Source: Tetrahymena thermophila SB210
Lineage: Eukaryota > Ciliophora > Oligohymenophorea > Hymenostomatida > Tetrahymenidae
NCBI RefSeq assembly: GCF_000189635.1
Contig: NW_002475961.1
Location: forward strand, 266,001 to 330,000
Length of the DNA stretch: 64,000 nt
Direction of reading: 5' to 3'
Both the position numbers and the translations under genes were made by a program. Positions 1 through 11,561 of this stretch are shown here, one piece after another. Each line of letters begins with the position of its first letter. Position 1 is the stretch's first letter. The notes under the pieces were generated by a model. The model made no database searches, was not told the DNA's origin, and saw nothing but the letters and a program-made list of their open reading frames with translations.

Positions 1-993
1 GCTTTCGCTTTAGATTATGCCTTGAAATTTACTGTTTTAATTAACAATCACCCTTCTACTGATATATTTTAATAGCAATGTTAAAATTAATTAGATTATA
101 TAAATTCAATATTCAAATCTAATTACATAGTAACAATTATTATTACTGGAATCTATCTGCTAAAAGATATTATAGACATTATTCCTGACCTATACACAGC
201 TTACAAAGAGAAGAAAAAACAGTAATAATCTTAAAAAGTGAGCTCAGAAAAGTAAGAATAAGAAAATAATAAAGAAAAAAAATAATAGGATGGAAAGAAA
301 GAAAAGAAATAAACTAAAAACTAAGGAGACCAAAAGTAAAATTAAGAAAAATAATTTGAAGAATGGAAAAAATAATAACTAAAAGAATATGATAATTGGT
401 AAAATTTGGTAGCTCAATAAAAAGAAGAATAATTATAACTATCAACAAAATAATAAGATGAATGGTAAAAACTTTAATAGTAGATTGAAGAAGAGTAAAA
501 AAAGCTCAAATCTAAACAAGCAGAAGATCAAGAAAAGCTAAAATAAAAATAAAACGATGAAGAATAGAAGTTTTCATAAAAGTAAACTGACTAAGAATAA
601 AAGTAACAATTTAAATTAAAATAATAATAAGAAAATCTAAATCTTTAGAATAAATAAAATGAAGATTAATAAAAACTAAATACTGACTAAGCTGATAGAT
701 AGCACAAAATGCTTGCTAAATAGTCTTAGGAATAGCAATAATTGTCTTAAAAATAATAGTAGGAATAGAGAAAATTACTGTAAAGCCAAAAAGAAGAATA
801 ATAAAAATTATTATAAAAGCAAGAGTAAGAAAACCATAAATAGAGCAGTGAATAAAGATAAAATTAACAAAATGATGAATAACAACAATCTGAGTCACAG
901 TAATAAATATAACAATTAAAGTAATTAACACAACTACCAAATTTATCTCATGGATAATTTGAATTAAAAGGTGTAATTAGTAATTTATAATGA
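1..993 (+). CDS. Q/K/E-rich coiled-coil protein, 3' part
   Basis: The reading frame is open from base 1 to the TGA at 991-993 when TAA/TAG are read as Gln, giving the last 330 residues of a gene that begins outside the window. Residues about 41-62 are hydrophobic (TIIITGIYLLKDIIDI) and could be one membrane segment or a buried helix. From about residue 70 to 300 the chain is almost only Q, K, E, N, D and S with leucines spaced as in a long coiled coil. The end is a short non-repetitive tail. No enzyme motif is visible and I do not recognise the protein. The frame is clear because about a third of its codons are TAA/TAG, and a random frame would hit TGA. The true start and any upstream introns cannot be seen. 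Confidence 0.75.
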
Positions 994-1167
994 GTATATT
1001 TTATTATTTCTAAATTTGAATCATTATATTTTTTCAAATAATTATTATTCTCTTTAATTGAATTAAATCTATTTTTCCTTTATAATTTAATTAAATTTTT
1101 TAAAAAAAATATATTTCTTTAAAATATCTTAAAATTTTTCAAATAATCTTGTTTTTTTGAAATAAAA

Positions 1168-1820
1168 TATTCTATTTATGCAAATACTTTTAAAGTAGGA
1201 CATCCCTCTAATATTAGCAAAATATTTTTGAAAGCTAAATAAACATTTAGATATTTTTAATATTTTGATTTACATAAAAATAAATACAGTCAACTTAATC
1301 AAGTAATTTGATTATTGAATTTTTTTCTTTTAAAGTAAATGATAATAATAAGATAATAGGAGATTTTTAAATTTTACATTTAGATTTTCTTATTTATGAT
1401 GGGATAGTTTATGAATTAAAATTTCAAAATTAGGTTTATAGATAGACAAAAGAAATATATTAAATAGTTTGTTTATATTTAGATTTACTTATATATTCTA
1501 TTTATGCAAATTCTTTTAAATTAGGACTCTCTCTAATATTAGCAAAATATTTTTGAAAACTACATAAATATTTAGATATTTTTAATATTTTTGATTTACA
1601 TAAAATACATTCAACTTAATCAAGTAATTTGATTATTAAATTTTATACTTTAATTTTAAATGATAATAATAAAATAATAGATGATTTATATATTTTACAT
1701 TTGGATTTTCTTAAGATGGGATAGTTTATGAATTAAAATTTCAAAATTAAGTGTAAAGATAAACAAAAATGATGTATTAAATAGTTAGTTTATATAAACA
1801 TTTTATATTTAGATTTACTT
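1168..1820. repeat. two-copy tandem duplication, unit about 326 bp
   Basis: A unit starting with tattctatttatgcaaat at 1168 is repeated from 1494 with high similarity over its whole length. Both copies contain ctctaatattagcaaaatat, the cttaatcaagtaatttgatt block and gatgggatagtttatgaatt in the same order. The copies differ by scattered substitutions and small indels, so the event is not recent. It lies in the tail-to-tail space between the coiled-coil gene ending at 993 and the minus-strand gene ending at 1948. No open coding frame runs through it. The rest of this space (994-1167 and 1821-1947) is plain A/T-rich sequence. Confidence 0.85.
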
Positions 1821-1947
1821 ACTTACTTTAATGAAATTATTTATGAATGAAAGAATAATTATAATATATTTTTGATATGAATTAAAATATAAACAAGGTT
1901 TTAACTTCTTATACTATTTTGTTTATGAAATTGTTTAGCAAATAAAA

Positions 1948-4172
1948 TCATGATACATCTTTAATGATTTTATTATGGTTTTCTACTTGTTAAGAGAAAT
2001 TAGCTGCTTTTAAAGTAGAAATTGATCTTGAATTATCAATTAAGATATCTTTTTTCATAATTTCAGTTCCTAATTAAACTAAAACTTTCCTATTTACTAA
2101 GTTTAATAATAAAATAGATTAAAATAAACATTTATTTACTTTTATAAATTTTACTATTTTTGATTGAGTCAAAGTTTCCAAAGAAATTTATTGGCTTTTC
2201 TGCTGGTAAAATATTAAATTTAAATTATTTTTATTTATAATTCATTTTCTAGTCTCCAGCAAGATACTCTTTAAATTATGATGTTCTAATCTTCAAAAGA
2301 GTAATATGACTTGAGTCATAAAACCCAGAGATTTCTTATATGTACTCAGTTCTAGAGAATTTAATATCAACACTTTTAATATCTCTTTCTTGAACTATAT
2401 TATCTGAATTAGGTGGTTGTATAGATTAAACCAAATCACCGTTTAGGAGCTTGTATTCTGTTTCAATTCTTACTAAATAATGGTCTTTGAAAAATATTTT
2501 CAAACTATTTATTTTATATAATTTGTCATCTGGTAATATTTCAAAATCTCTCCATTATAAAGTTTGCTCAGTGAGAACTTTTATTCCTTGTACCTCTTTT
2601 CTGAATTTATTTTTGGTTGAAAGAGCTTTACTACTATTTGCTAAAGATAAAGCATCCTAATATATATTTTAAATCAAGAAATTAATGAAAATATAAATAT
2701 TCTTTTAACATACTTCAATAGGTGAAACTTCTGTAACTAAAGTTTGAATCTTAGAAGCTTCAATCACTGAATCTCTAGGTAATCTTTGTAATTCTTTCAA
2801 AAGTTAATGAGCCTTCAAGCATTCCTTTTATTTTTATCATTAATTTAAATTAAATTTTGATATTAAATTTGTAAATTACTTGTTAGACAGTTTCTAAGTC
2901 TTTTTCAGCATCTGCTTTTTAAGCTAAAATTTGTTTTTCTTAAAGTTATAACTCAGTTAGCCTTTAGATATGAGTTTTTTCAAAGGACTTTATACTATTT
3001 GATATTCTTCTTACATTTTATTTGCTTTAAAGTATCATTGATTCTGAAATACGGATAGGTTTTTAAAACTCTTAAGGTAAAGCACTTTCTCTAACCTTTA
3101 ATTGTATTAAAACAATTTAAATATAATCTTTGATTTTGCAAAAGCTTTATTTACATTTTTTTTAGGAGATTTCAATACATTTGCTTCTGATTTCGATTTA
3201 GAAATATTTCTAAATCTAGTTTTAGGAGGTTCTAATTCCTCCGGGCTAACAGTTAAATCTGGTCTTTGAATAGGAGTAACATTATTTTTTTAACAAAGTT
3301 CTTTATATTTTGTTTCAGTTTCATCTATTTTTTTCATGATCTTATCTCGATTCTCCTTCTTCTTTTCAATAACTTTCTATTCATAATTTAGTTTACTCAT
3401 TAGTAATTCAATCTCTTTTCTCATGTCATTTCTACTAGTTATTGGCTAGTCACTTTACAATATTTTTTCTTATTCTCTTTATTTACTTTTTAATTCTTAA
3501 TTCTTAACTTTTGCTTTTTCAATATCACTTTCAAGTTATTTAAGATCTTCTACTGTCTTTGTATAGCTAAAATTTTAATTTAATATAAAATCAATATAAA
3601 TTCTAAAATAATTCAGTTATAAAATAGAATAATTTAAATATTTTAAAGCCAAATAAAAGATTTACGCATCGAAAGATTGACTTTCTTGGGCTTTCTCCAT
3701 TTATTTAATTCTTTTTTCATAAAATTCCATTTATTTTTTTGCATTTTCAAGTTCTTTTTTCACCACTCCTATTTTAAATTAGAGAAAATGTTTCTTCAAA
3801 AAACTAAAAAAACTTTATTAAATTATTTGAGAAGCTTTTAGCAGGATCCTAATAAATAAAAGGAATTGTTACATAAATAAAAAATTAAATTACCTTCTTA
3901 TTATTCTTAATTCGTAGGTTTTGCAAGTTTAGGTACGACTATGGTATCTATTATCTTCTTTGATTCTTCAGATAGCTATTTCAATTTTGATATTAATGCA
4001 TCGTTTTCTAATTTATGTTTTAGAAGTTCCTTTTAACTATATAATTTTTTTCATAAAATTATCATATCGCTAGAATAATATCTTTAAAAAAATACATTTA
4101 TGCAGTTTTTTCATCTTTAGTGTGACAATTGCTGCATTTCTTTTCCTATTAATTTGCTATACTCTTTCTCAT
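1948..4172 (-). CDS. coiled-coil protein with C-terminal jacalin-like lectin domain
   Basis: Eight exons on the complement: 4172-4096, 4036-3894, 3768-3666, 3566-3155, 3095-2880, 2824-2714, 2656-2140, 2096-1948. Together they give 575 residues. Introns are 43-125 bp with GTA..AG ends. The N-terminus has a CxxC pair at residues 13-16 (KKCSNCH). Residues about 20-340 are mostly coiled coil (for example KQMEFYEKRIKQMEKAQ), broken by a Pro/Ser stretch. From about residue 380 to 530 the pattern is that of a jacalin-type beta-prism: alternating strands (INSLKIFF, VRIETEYKLLNGD), then EYIQEISGFYD and a late FNILP...INFFGNFD strand, matching the family's G-Y and GFFG positions. No signal peptide is seen, so a cytosolic or cytoskeletal role is inferred. 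The jacalin call is from pattern only. Confidence 0.8.
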
Positions 4173-5957
4173 TAAATAAATGATTGTTTCTTTTGATAAA
4201 GTATCTTTTAATAAAATAACCAAAAATCAAATATACTAATAAACACTCAATTTTAATAAGATTATTAAAGCCTAAGATCGATCGATCAATCAATCAATCA
4301 AAATTTAATATAAAATTTGTAAAATTGCGAAACTTGTTTGAAACTAATAAAAATTTTAAACCTGACTTGGCTTTGGTTTTATCTTGACTACATACTAGAA
4401 AGATTATTATAGAACGAATTAAATATCAATCAATGTGAATTATTTAAGATGAAATCAATTTTTAGTTCGCAAATAACAATAATTAAAAGTTTAAAAAATA
4501 TTAACATTAATTAATATCAATATTAATAAGTTAACATTTTTTAAGTTTTTAAGAAATAGAACATTTTTTGTCAATAAATTGGCATATTTAATTTAAAACT
4601 GAAAAGCTAAATTGCTTTTTCAAGAATTAAATCAAGTATGTGCTTATTTTTTTAATATAAGATTTGTTGATTTTTTAAATATAAATGTTATTTATTTTAC
4701 ACTTTCAAAAATAAATAAAAAATTTAGGTTTTATTTTTATATTTAAAATTAAACACCAGCTAATGACATAACAAACACAAGTATTTGATTATTTTTTTAA
4801 CATTAAATTTGTTTATCTTAATAATTTATATGCAATCTGTTTTACATTTTCAAAAATAAATAAAGAAATTTAAGTAAAATTTTAAATATCTGAAATTAAT
4901 CATTAATTAATGTTAAGAGTAAATGAAAAAAAAAACAGACTTTACAATACTTTAAATAATGAAAATTTTCCAAAAATAATTGATTAGATTTATTAGAAAT
5001 AAAATTTCAAGAATTAAATCAACATTCATTTATTTTTGTAATAAAATTTATATGTTTGTTTTCAATCTCAATAATAAACTAAAACATTTTGATATAAATT
5101 AATCGAAAAAATTAGATATAGTATATAAAATAAAAAATAATTTTCCACATCTTGATATACAACATTTAATAAGTTTAATTTTTTAAAAAATAATAATTAT
5201 TTGTTTATTTTTGAAATAAAAATTCAATTGTTTTTTACTTTAAAAAACTTTAATCGCCAAAAAAATAAATAAAAATTTTTTTTCTATTTTGAGTTTTAGA
5301 AAAAATTTTGTTATAATTAAATAGGTTGCTTTTGAATTATTAAAGGATAAAGTAATATTAATTGAATATTTTAAAATAATCTTACTCAGCATTTATTATC
5401 TTAAGTCTTAGAAAAATAAGTTGTTTCTTTATGACTTTATTGAAATAGCATTATATCAAAAAAAAATAAATTAAAAAATTAAGAAAAAAAATACCATGTG
5501 CTCATAATAAATAAATAATTACTAACTTTTCAACTGTACATTTGATAGTTTTAGTTATTTTTTGTTTATAGTTTATTGCCAAAAATTTTTTTGAAGAATT
5601 TTAATGTAATTTATCTGCGATGAAATACTTGGAGAAGTAATAATCTTCTTACTTTTATTTTATCTATTTTATAAATTTTAGATTAGAAAATAGAAAATAT
5701 TATATAAATGTTATGTGATTAAAGTTTTAATTTGTCTCTCTTTTTCTATTTCAATTAATTAACTTTTTTATTCTTTGGCTTTTATCAAGGCTTGTAATTT
5801 TTTTTATCTATTTTTAGGTTTCCTTCTATTACTATTTTGAATTATATATTAAATGAAGATATATAGCTTTATTTATAATTAAAATTTAATTAAAACAAAA
5901 ATCAGAATATTTTCCCACAAAAAGAATCTTAAAATTAACAAATAGCTAACATTTTTG
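4173..5957. other. A/T-rich space between divergent genes
   Basis: No frame with coding character on either strand. It must hold the promoters of the minus-strand gene starting at 4172 and the plus-strand gene starting at 5958. A short simple repeat of gatc/aatc units lies near 4276-4302. Nothing else recognisable. Confidence 0.6.
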
Positions 5958-7058
5958 ATGAAATTCCTAAATTACTTCTTCTAAAATCAAAACCCTTAAA
6001 ATGAGAGCTAGAAAAATATAAAATCTAGCAAGACTTATCAATAAACTTTGAAATTAGAAAGTCAAATTTTGAATTAATACTCTGGACTTACTTTAGGTGA
6101 ATCGATTGAAATTAAAGATGTATACTTTAACTTTAGAAATACAGAAACATTTATCCACACACTAGAGTGTGGAAAATAAAACTAAGAAGTTATGGTCCTT
6201 GTTCATGGATATGGTGGAAGCGCTGTTACTTATTATTAAATACTAAAATAATTAAGTGAAAAATATCATGTATTTGCCATAGATATTATTGGTATGGGTC
6301 TTTCTGATAGATAAAACTTTAACGTTGATAACGATACTAGGTCTATTATTGACTTTTTTGTAGAGTCCATAAATCAATGGAGAATTTAACTTTCTTTGGA
6401 ATAATTTGTGTTAGTTGGACATTCCTTCGGTGGATATATATCAGCAAATTACACAGTTAAATATTCTGAATAAGTCACTGAGTTATTTTTACTTTCACCA
6501 ATGGCTGGTACCCAAACTAATCCGTTTGAGAGTTTAATTGACGAGAATGATTTCTAGAGATATGTTAATAACTAGCCTTTTTTACAAAAAATGATTCTTA
6601 AGTATGTTAGAAAGTAGCATAACACTAAGACTACTATTTAAGATTTAACTAGAAAATGGTTTGTGCCATCTAAATTTATCATCGGTAAAGCTCTCAATAA
6701 AAAAATTCATACAAATAACAAAACTGAAAAGCAATTATGGCAAAATTACTTTAATAACTTATACTAATTACCTGAATCTACTGATCATTTCATTCACGGC
6801 TTAATAACCTTCCCTTTTATCTAGGCAAAATTGTCAATAGAATAATAATTTGAAGAAAATTTAAATAAAATTAATTAAACTGTTCACTTTTACTTTGGAG
6901 ATTCAGATTGGATGGATTCAACTGGATGTATTCGTCTTTCAAAAAAATTAAAAAGTACCTTTAGGTACATAGAAAATGCCAGTCATCAACTATATTTTGA
7001 CCAACCTTAAACAATAGCTAATTTATTACTCAATCCTTATTTAAATTATTTTTACTGA
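5958..7058 (+). CDS. alpha/beta hydrolase, ABHD4/ABHD5 (CGI-58) type
   Basis: One intron-free frame of 366 residues from ATG 5958 to TGA 7058. The fold's landmarks are all present: the HGYGGS oxyanion motif (residue about 96), IDIIGMGLSDR, the nucleophile elbow GHSFGGY (about 158) with a serine, the acid in FGDSDWMD, and the late histidine in ASHQLYFDQP. The H-x4-D spacing at the end and overall order fit the ABHD4/5 subfamily, which acts on lysophospholipids or, in ABHD5, activates a lipase. Animal ABHD5 has lost the serine; here it is kept, so an active lipase or acyltransferase-like enzyme is more likely. No signal peptide; probably cytosolic or on lipid surfaces. The exact substrate cannot be read from the sequence. 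Confidence 0.88.
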
Positions 7059-8519
7059 AATAAAAAACTCATTTTAATCAAATAAAAAAATAACAAAATT
7101 TTAATAAAACATTTATATATTATAATTCTTGTATATATATTTAATTAATTAATTAATAGTATTTCTTTTATCAAATTTAACTATAAAGTATTCATTACAC
7201 ATTACACAATTTTTTTTAGTTTTTATCATCAAATTAAAAATTTTAATTTTAATTTTACTGCAGTTTACAATTAGTAATTATTTGCTATGCTTCATAAAAT
7301 ATTAATTTATTTACTAAATAATACTTAGATCATTAATTTTTAATTGATTAATAGCTATTTTTAGTATAATTTATGTAAAATTAGACCTCTAAGTTAAGAT
7401 GTAGGTAAAAATAATTAATCTGAAAAAAATCAGGCTTAAATTAGAGAACAAATTAAAAAATGAAAGGCTTAACTTAGAGGAAAACTTTTTTTCAATAAAA
7501 AATAAAGATAATATGATATACTGCATAATCTTATCTATTAATTTTTGATTTTAATAAGGCTGCTAATAATATTTAAAACGATTTAAAATAAAGAAATTTA
7601 GAAGCGAGTATATATAAAAATCTATAAAATTATTTATTAATGATGAATTAATATAGGGATTCAATTAAAATTTAGCTTGAAATAATAAATTGTGATAATT
7701 TTGTATGATAATTTATTGACTCTATGTCTATCTCTTTTTTATTAACATATTTTTGAGCATAAAAAAAATAGTTTTAGTACCTGGTAATTTAAACACTTTT
7801 TAAATTTTATTACTTTTGCTCTTTTAAAATTGATAGTATTTTTTGCATCTGTTTATTATATAAATGTTGATTAATTAAATTTTATTTTATTTCTCTAAAT
7901 CTTAAAGAGAAAACATGGAAAATTTTTAATTTATTAGAATATGGACAGAGTATTATTAAAATTATAATAAAAGTCTCAAAATCCTCCACTGCTCCTATCC
8001 TGTTTATACTTTGAGTTTATATATTTAAATACATGATTTAATGTTTATACATAAATTAATTTATAAAAAATGAAGAAAAATATTTCTAAAAAATTTAATT
8101 TAATATTGATAGTTAAATGGCAAGAGGTAAATCAGCAATTATTTATTTATTTCTTGATTACTAATTTCTCAATTTGTAATTTTAGATTGTATAAATAATA
8201 AGCAAATTAAATTCAATTTATAATGTAAGTGACTTAGATAAAAATAATCAACCTTATTTTGATAAAAGATTTATTTGAAACCAAGCTATTTAATGTCGAT
8301 ATTCAAAATTTCAATTATTTTTATTAAATGCTTATACTTATTCGCTTAGCCTGTAATTAACCATAAATAATTAGTAAATCTTTAATTGAGTGAAAATATA
8401 GATTTATGTATTTAGCTTAACATTATCTCCAACAATATATTTTTTATTTCCTTTTTTTTATTAAGTATAATAAACAAAAACATTTAATTTTCTTCAAAAT
8501 AATATTTAGGATTAATAAA
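7059..8519. other. A/T-rich intergenic space with one long-armed inverted repeat
   Basis: No coding frame found. The only non-random structure is a perfect 13-bp inverted repeat (7386-7398 with 7468-7480), listed separately. A run of taattaattaatt lies near 7141-7157. Confidence 0.55.
7386..7480. repeat. 13-bp perfect inverted repeat, possible hairpin
   Basis: The arm cctctaagttaag at 7386-7398 is exactly complementary to cttaacttagagg at 7468-7480. The spacer of 69 bp contains a second small palindrome (ctgaaaaaaatcag near 7420). Arms this long with G and C bases stand out in this sequence. It could fold as RNA or be the remnant of a mobile element. No function is claimed. Confidence 0.6.
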
Positions 8520-9568
8520 ATGGATAACAATTAGCTAGTTTAAGGATCATCTGAAGTATTTCTATATGATACCTTCAAAAAATAGTCTAAAAATTTGATA
8601 ATCATGTTTTATGTACTAACGTTGTTGGCTACAGTAGCAGCTATACTATGTATAGTTTCATCAGGCTAACTTAATTCAGATTATTATTTCTAGCCTGTTT
8701 AAATAATTGTAATCATTAGTTCAGTCGCTATATTACTTTGTATTGCTGCCTCTATTTTCTTCCTGTTTAAATTAAATCGTTATTATTAAAGTAAGCTATT
8801 TATAGCTGGATTTTCCATTTTCTTATCTCTCACTATAGCCTATTCGCTTGCAGCAGTGAGTATCATAGTTTCAATTGCCTATTAATATTGCAGTAATTAA
8901 TTTTTTTTAAATGATCAATTAATAATTAAGACATTTTTAAGTTTTAAAGTTATTATTTTAAAAAACTTTTCACAAAATGATAATTTAAAATATTAGGCTA
9001 CTTTATTAATCACGAAGGATTTTATGATGGAACCTACATAGTAACATAACTGGAAATTTCATCAAGTTATCCAACATGCTCATAATTAAATTCAAGGTCT
9101 GGAGATTAATCTGATGCAATTCTAGCATATGCAAAATTAATCCTCATTAAAGCTTGTAGTGGTGGTTCTGTAGATTCAACTTGCTTAAATTTTTCTTCGT
9201 TAAAAGTTACAACTTGGTCAAATGAATTTGGAACATAATTGGGTGGATGCATATTAGGGGGAATTGTTAGCTTTTTATATCTAATAGTTATCATAAAAAT
9301 GAGATCTAGAATCAGATAATTATAGTAATAAAATCTTGCATTACTAAATAGTGCACCTATTCAGAATCAACAGTAATACTATGTTATACAAAACTAAGTT
9401 CCTCCTTAATATCCTTAAAACTTTGTTTAATAACCTTAGCAATTTTAAGGGTAATATTAGCCTATTAATCCAAACTATCCTTCTATTTAACAAAATTAAA
9501 TTCCTTATCAAAATCAACAAATTTATTAGCAACCGCCTATAATTTAATAGAACCCACAAAATTATTGA
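8520..9568 (+). CDS. four-pass membrane protein with P/Q/Y-rich tail
   Basis: Two exons, 8520-8892 and 8997-9568, 314 residues. After a short polar N-terminus come four hydrophobic segments: about residues 25-50 (MFYVLTLLATVAAILCIV), 63-90, 95-123 and a fourth near 205-228 (LGGCILGGIVSFLYLIVII). A loop of about 80 residues between segments 3 and 4 carries four cysteines, which could pair outside the cell. The layout recalls tetraspanins or claudin-like proteins, but the CCG motif of tetraspanins is absent. The last 75 or so residues are a low-complexity tail rich in Pro, Gln, Tyr and Asn (QVPPQYPQNF, PINPNYPSI), probably cytosolic. The intron is supported because the frame moves cleanly from segment 3 into the loop across a GTAA..AG pair. 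No family can be named with confidence. Confidence 0.8.
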
Positions 9569-10309
9569 ATGAATGGTAAGTTAAACAAAATTTATAAATA
9601 TTTTTAGAAATTTTATAAAAAATTGAATAATATATCTAAATTTATCAAAGCTTTTAATAATTATATTACATACATATAATTGAATTTATAATATATAAAC
9701 GCTTTCATATAAAATAAGTAATAAATTTAATATTTTCTTTTTTTATTTCATTTATTTATTTATTTTATTGTTTCCTTTATAACATTCAGTTAAATATATT
9801 CATATAAATAATCTTCACTAAATATTTTATTAAAAAATAATTATTTTTATTTTCAAATACAACGAGTGTTATTGTTTTAATACTTTTTCATTTGATTATT
9901 AATTTATTTATAAGAAATATTATGATTTTAAATTATTATGCATTAAGTAAGACCTTTCTAATATTTGAAGCTATTTATAAAAATTAGTGATTAAAGTTGA
10001 ATAAGTATTTTTGTATTTTGTCAGGAATTTAATTTACTTTTTTTTAATCTTAAAATATCGATGCAATTGGTATCTTATTTAAGCCAATACTTTGATGAAA
10101 TTTCTAAGATCTTAATTAGTAAATATTGGTTATAATAAATCAATCATCTCATATAATATTAATAATAAATTTCAAGATTCAATTATAAGTAATTCTTTGC
10201 TGTATGTAATTGAGTTTTTTTGATTAATTTTCTAAATACAAGTATTTATTTATTAATTTACTAATTGATTGATAGAAATTTAGAAAAAGTAAAAGTAAAT
10301 TAGTTTTAG
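9569..10309. other. A/T-rich intergenic space
   Basis: Lies between two plus-strand genes. No coding frame, RNA gene or repeat beyond simple A/T runs was seen. Confidence 0.55.
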
Positions 10310-10774
10310 ATGTCGATATCAACTTTATCATTTATAAAAAAAAGAGCTATTTCTATTTAGAAAAAAGAAGAAGCTTACTTACAAATTTAATTTAATGATG
10401 TTTATGATATTTCATGTAGCGATATTAATTAATAGAAAAGATATACAATATGTAGTACAATAGATTAGAGTAAATAAATAGTTATAGGCAAGGCAATAAG
10501 TCAATTAGTCACAAACGAAACCAAATTTTATACCTTAAAATATAAAGTTATTGCAGAAGAAATTAACTCTACACCAATCAAAGTTAAAAACTATGAATTT
10601 GAAATTAATGTGAAATAGCTTTTTGAATATTGCTAAAATGAATAGAAAGCAGAATATCACAAAGATGATTAAATAGCATTTTATGAGCAGAAAGGTAACC
10701 CTTAAGGTTTTGCTGAATTATCTATTCTTTTTAGTGTATTAGGAAAACATGATAAGAATAATAGGCAAAAATGA
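10310..10774 (+). CDS. small protein of unknown function, beta-rich
   Basis: Single frame of 154 residues, ATG 10310 to TGA 10774, with Gln codons TAA/TAG scattered evenly, as in the neighbouring genes. It has no signal peptide or membrane segment. The alternating pattern (AYLQIQFNDVYDI, QIVIGKAISQL, FYTLKYKVIAEE, NYEFEINVKQLF, GFAELSILFSVLGK) suggests a beta-sandwich, perhaps a divergent C2-like domain; the last segment resembles the end of a C2 fold. This is an inference from strand pattern only. The gene is followed at once by a run of 14 T and a short ctag repeat. Confidence 0.65.
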
Positions 10775-11561
10775 TTTTTTTTTTTTTTCAAATGCTAAAA
10801 TACTTATACTAGTTAGCTAGCTAGCTAGTTTGGTGAAGAAGCAAAATATTTCTGTTAAAACATAAAAATATTTATTATACAATATCGCATACTAATAAGT
10901 TAATTAATATAAATAAAATAAAATTACTTTCAAATTTATAGATAGATAGATAGATTTACAATATAATAATTTTATAAATATCTACTGTTTTTTATATATA
11001 TGTATATAATGTTTAATTATTTTAAAAACCTTTAGTTTTACCATTTTTTTCAATTATGTTGAAAAAATTATTTCAAGAAAATTAATTAAAAATGGCTCTC
11101 ATTACTTATCCTTGCCTCATAGGACTTACTTAATATATTTATAGATTTTTAAAAATCCGTTAAATAAATCCCCAATAATATAAAATTTTATTTTTTAATT
11201 TTGAACCTTAAAAAAAGTTTTGGGAGGGTAGTTAATAATTTTATAAAAACATGTTTTTTAAATATTTAAATGTTCAATGGCTAAATTTATCAAAAATTTT
11301 ATTAACTCAATTTTTTATTCTCATACCACTAATTTTATTAGCCGAAAAATAAATTCATCAACATTTCTGATTATAAGCTATATATATAATTACTGATTAA
11401 ATAACATATACATACATACATTCTAAATAAATAGAGTAAATATAATTTGATGTAATATCACCATTTATATATTTTATATAATAAATAAGTAGTAAATATT
11501 ATAAGAGTTTGTTCTAATTATTTATTTTAAAAGGAAAATTATTATTTATTATTTACATCAT
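10775..11561. other. A/T-rich tail-to-tail space with simple repeats
   Basis: Between the 3' ends of two convergent genes. It holds a ctag repeat near 10805-10830 and a gata repeat near 10939-10955. No coding frame. Confidence 0.6.

Noticed and set aside
713..940. Two small ORFs, one per strand
   Set aside because: Both are out-of-frame shadows of the Q-rich coiled coil that runs to 993.
9344..9559. Small ORFs on both strands
   Set aside because: Shadows of the P/Q/Y tail of the four-pass membrane protein.
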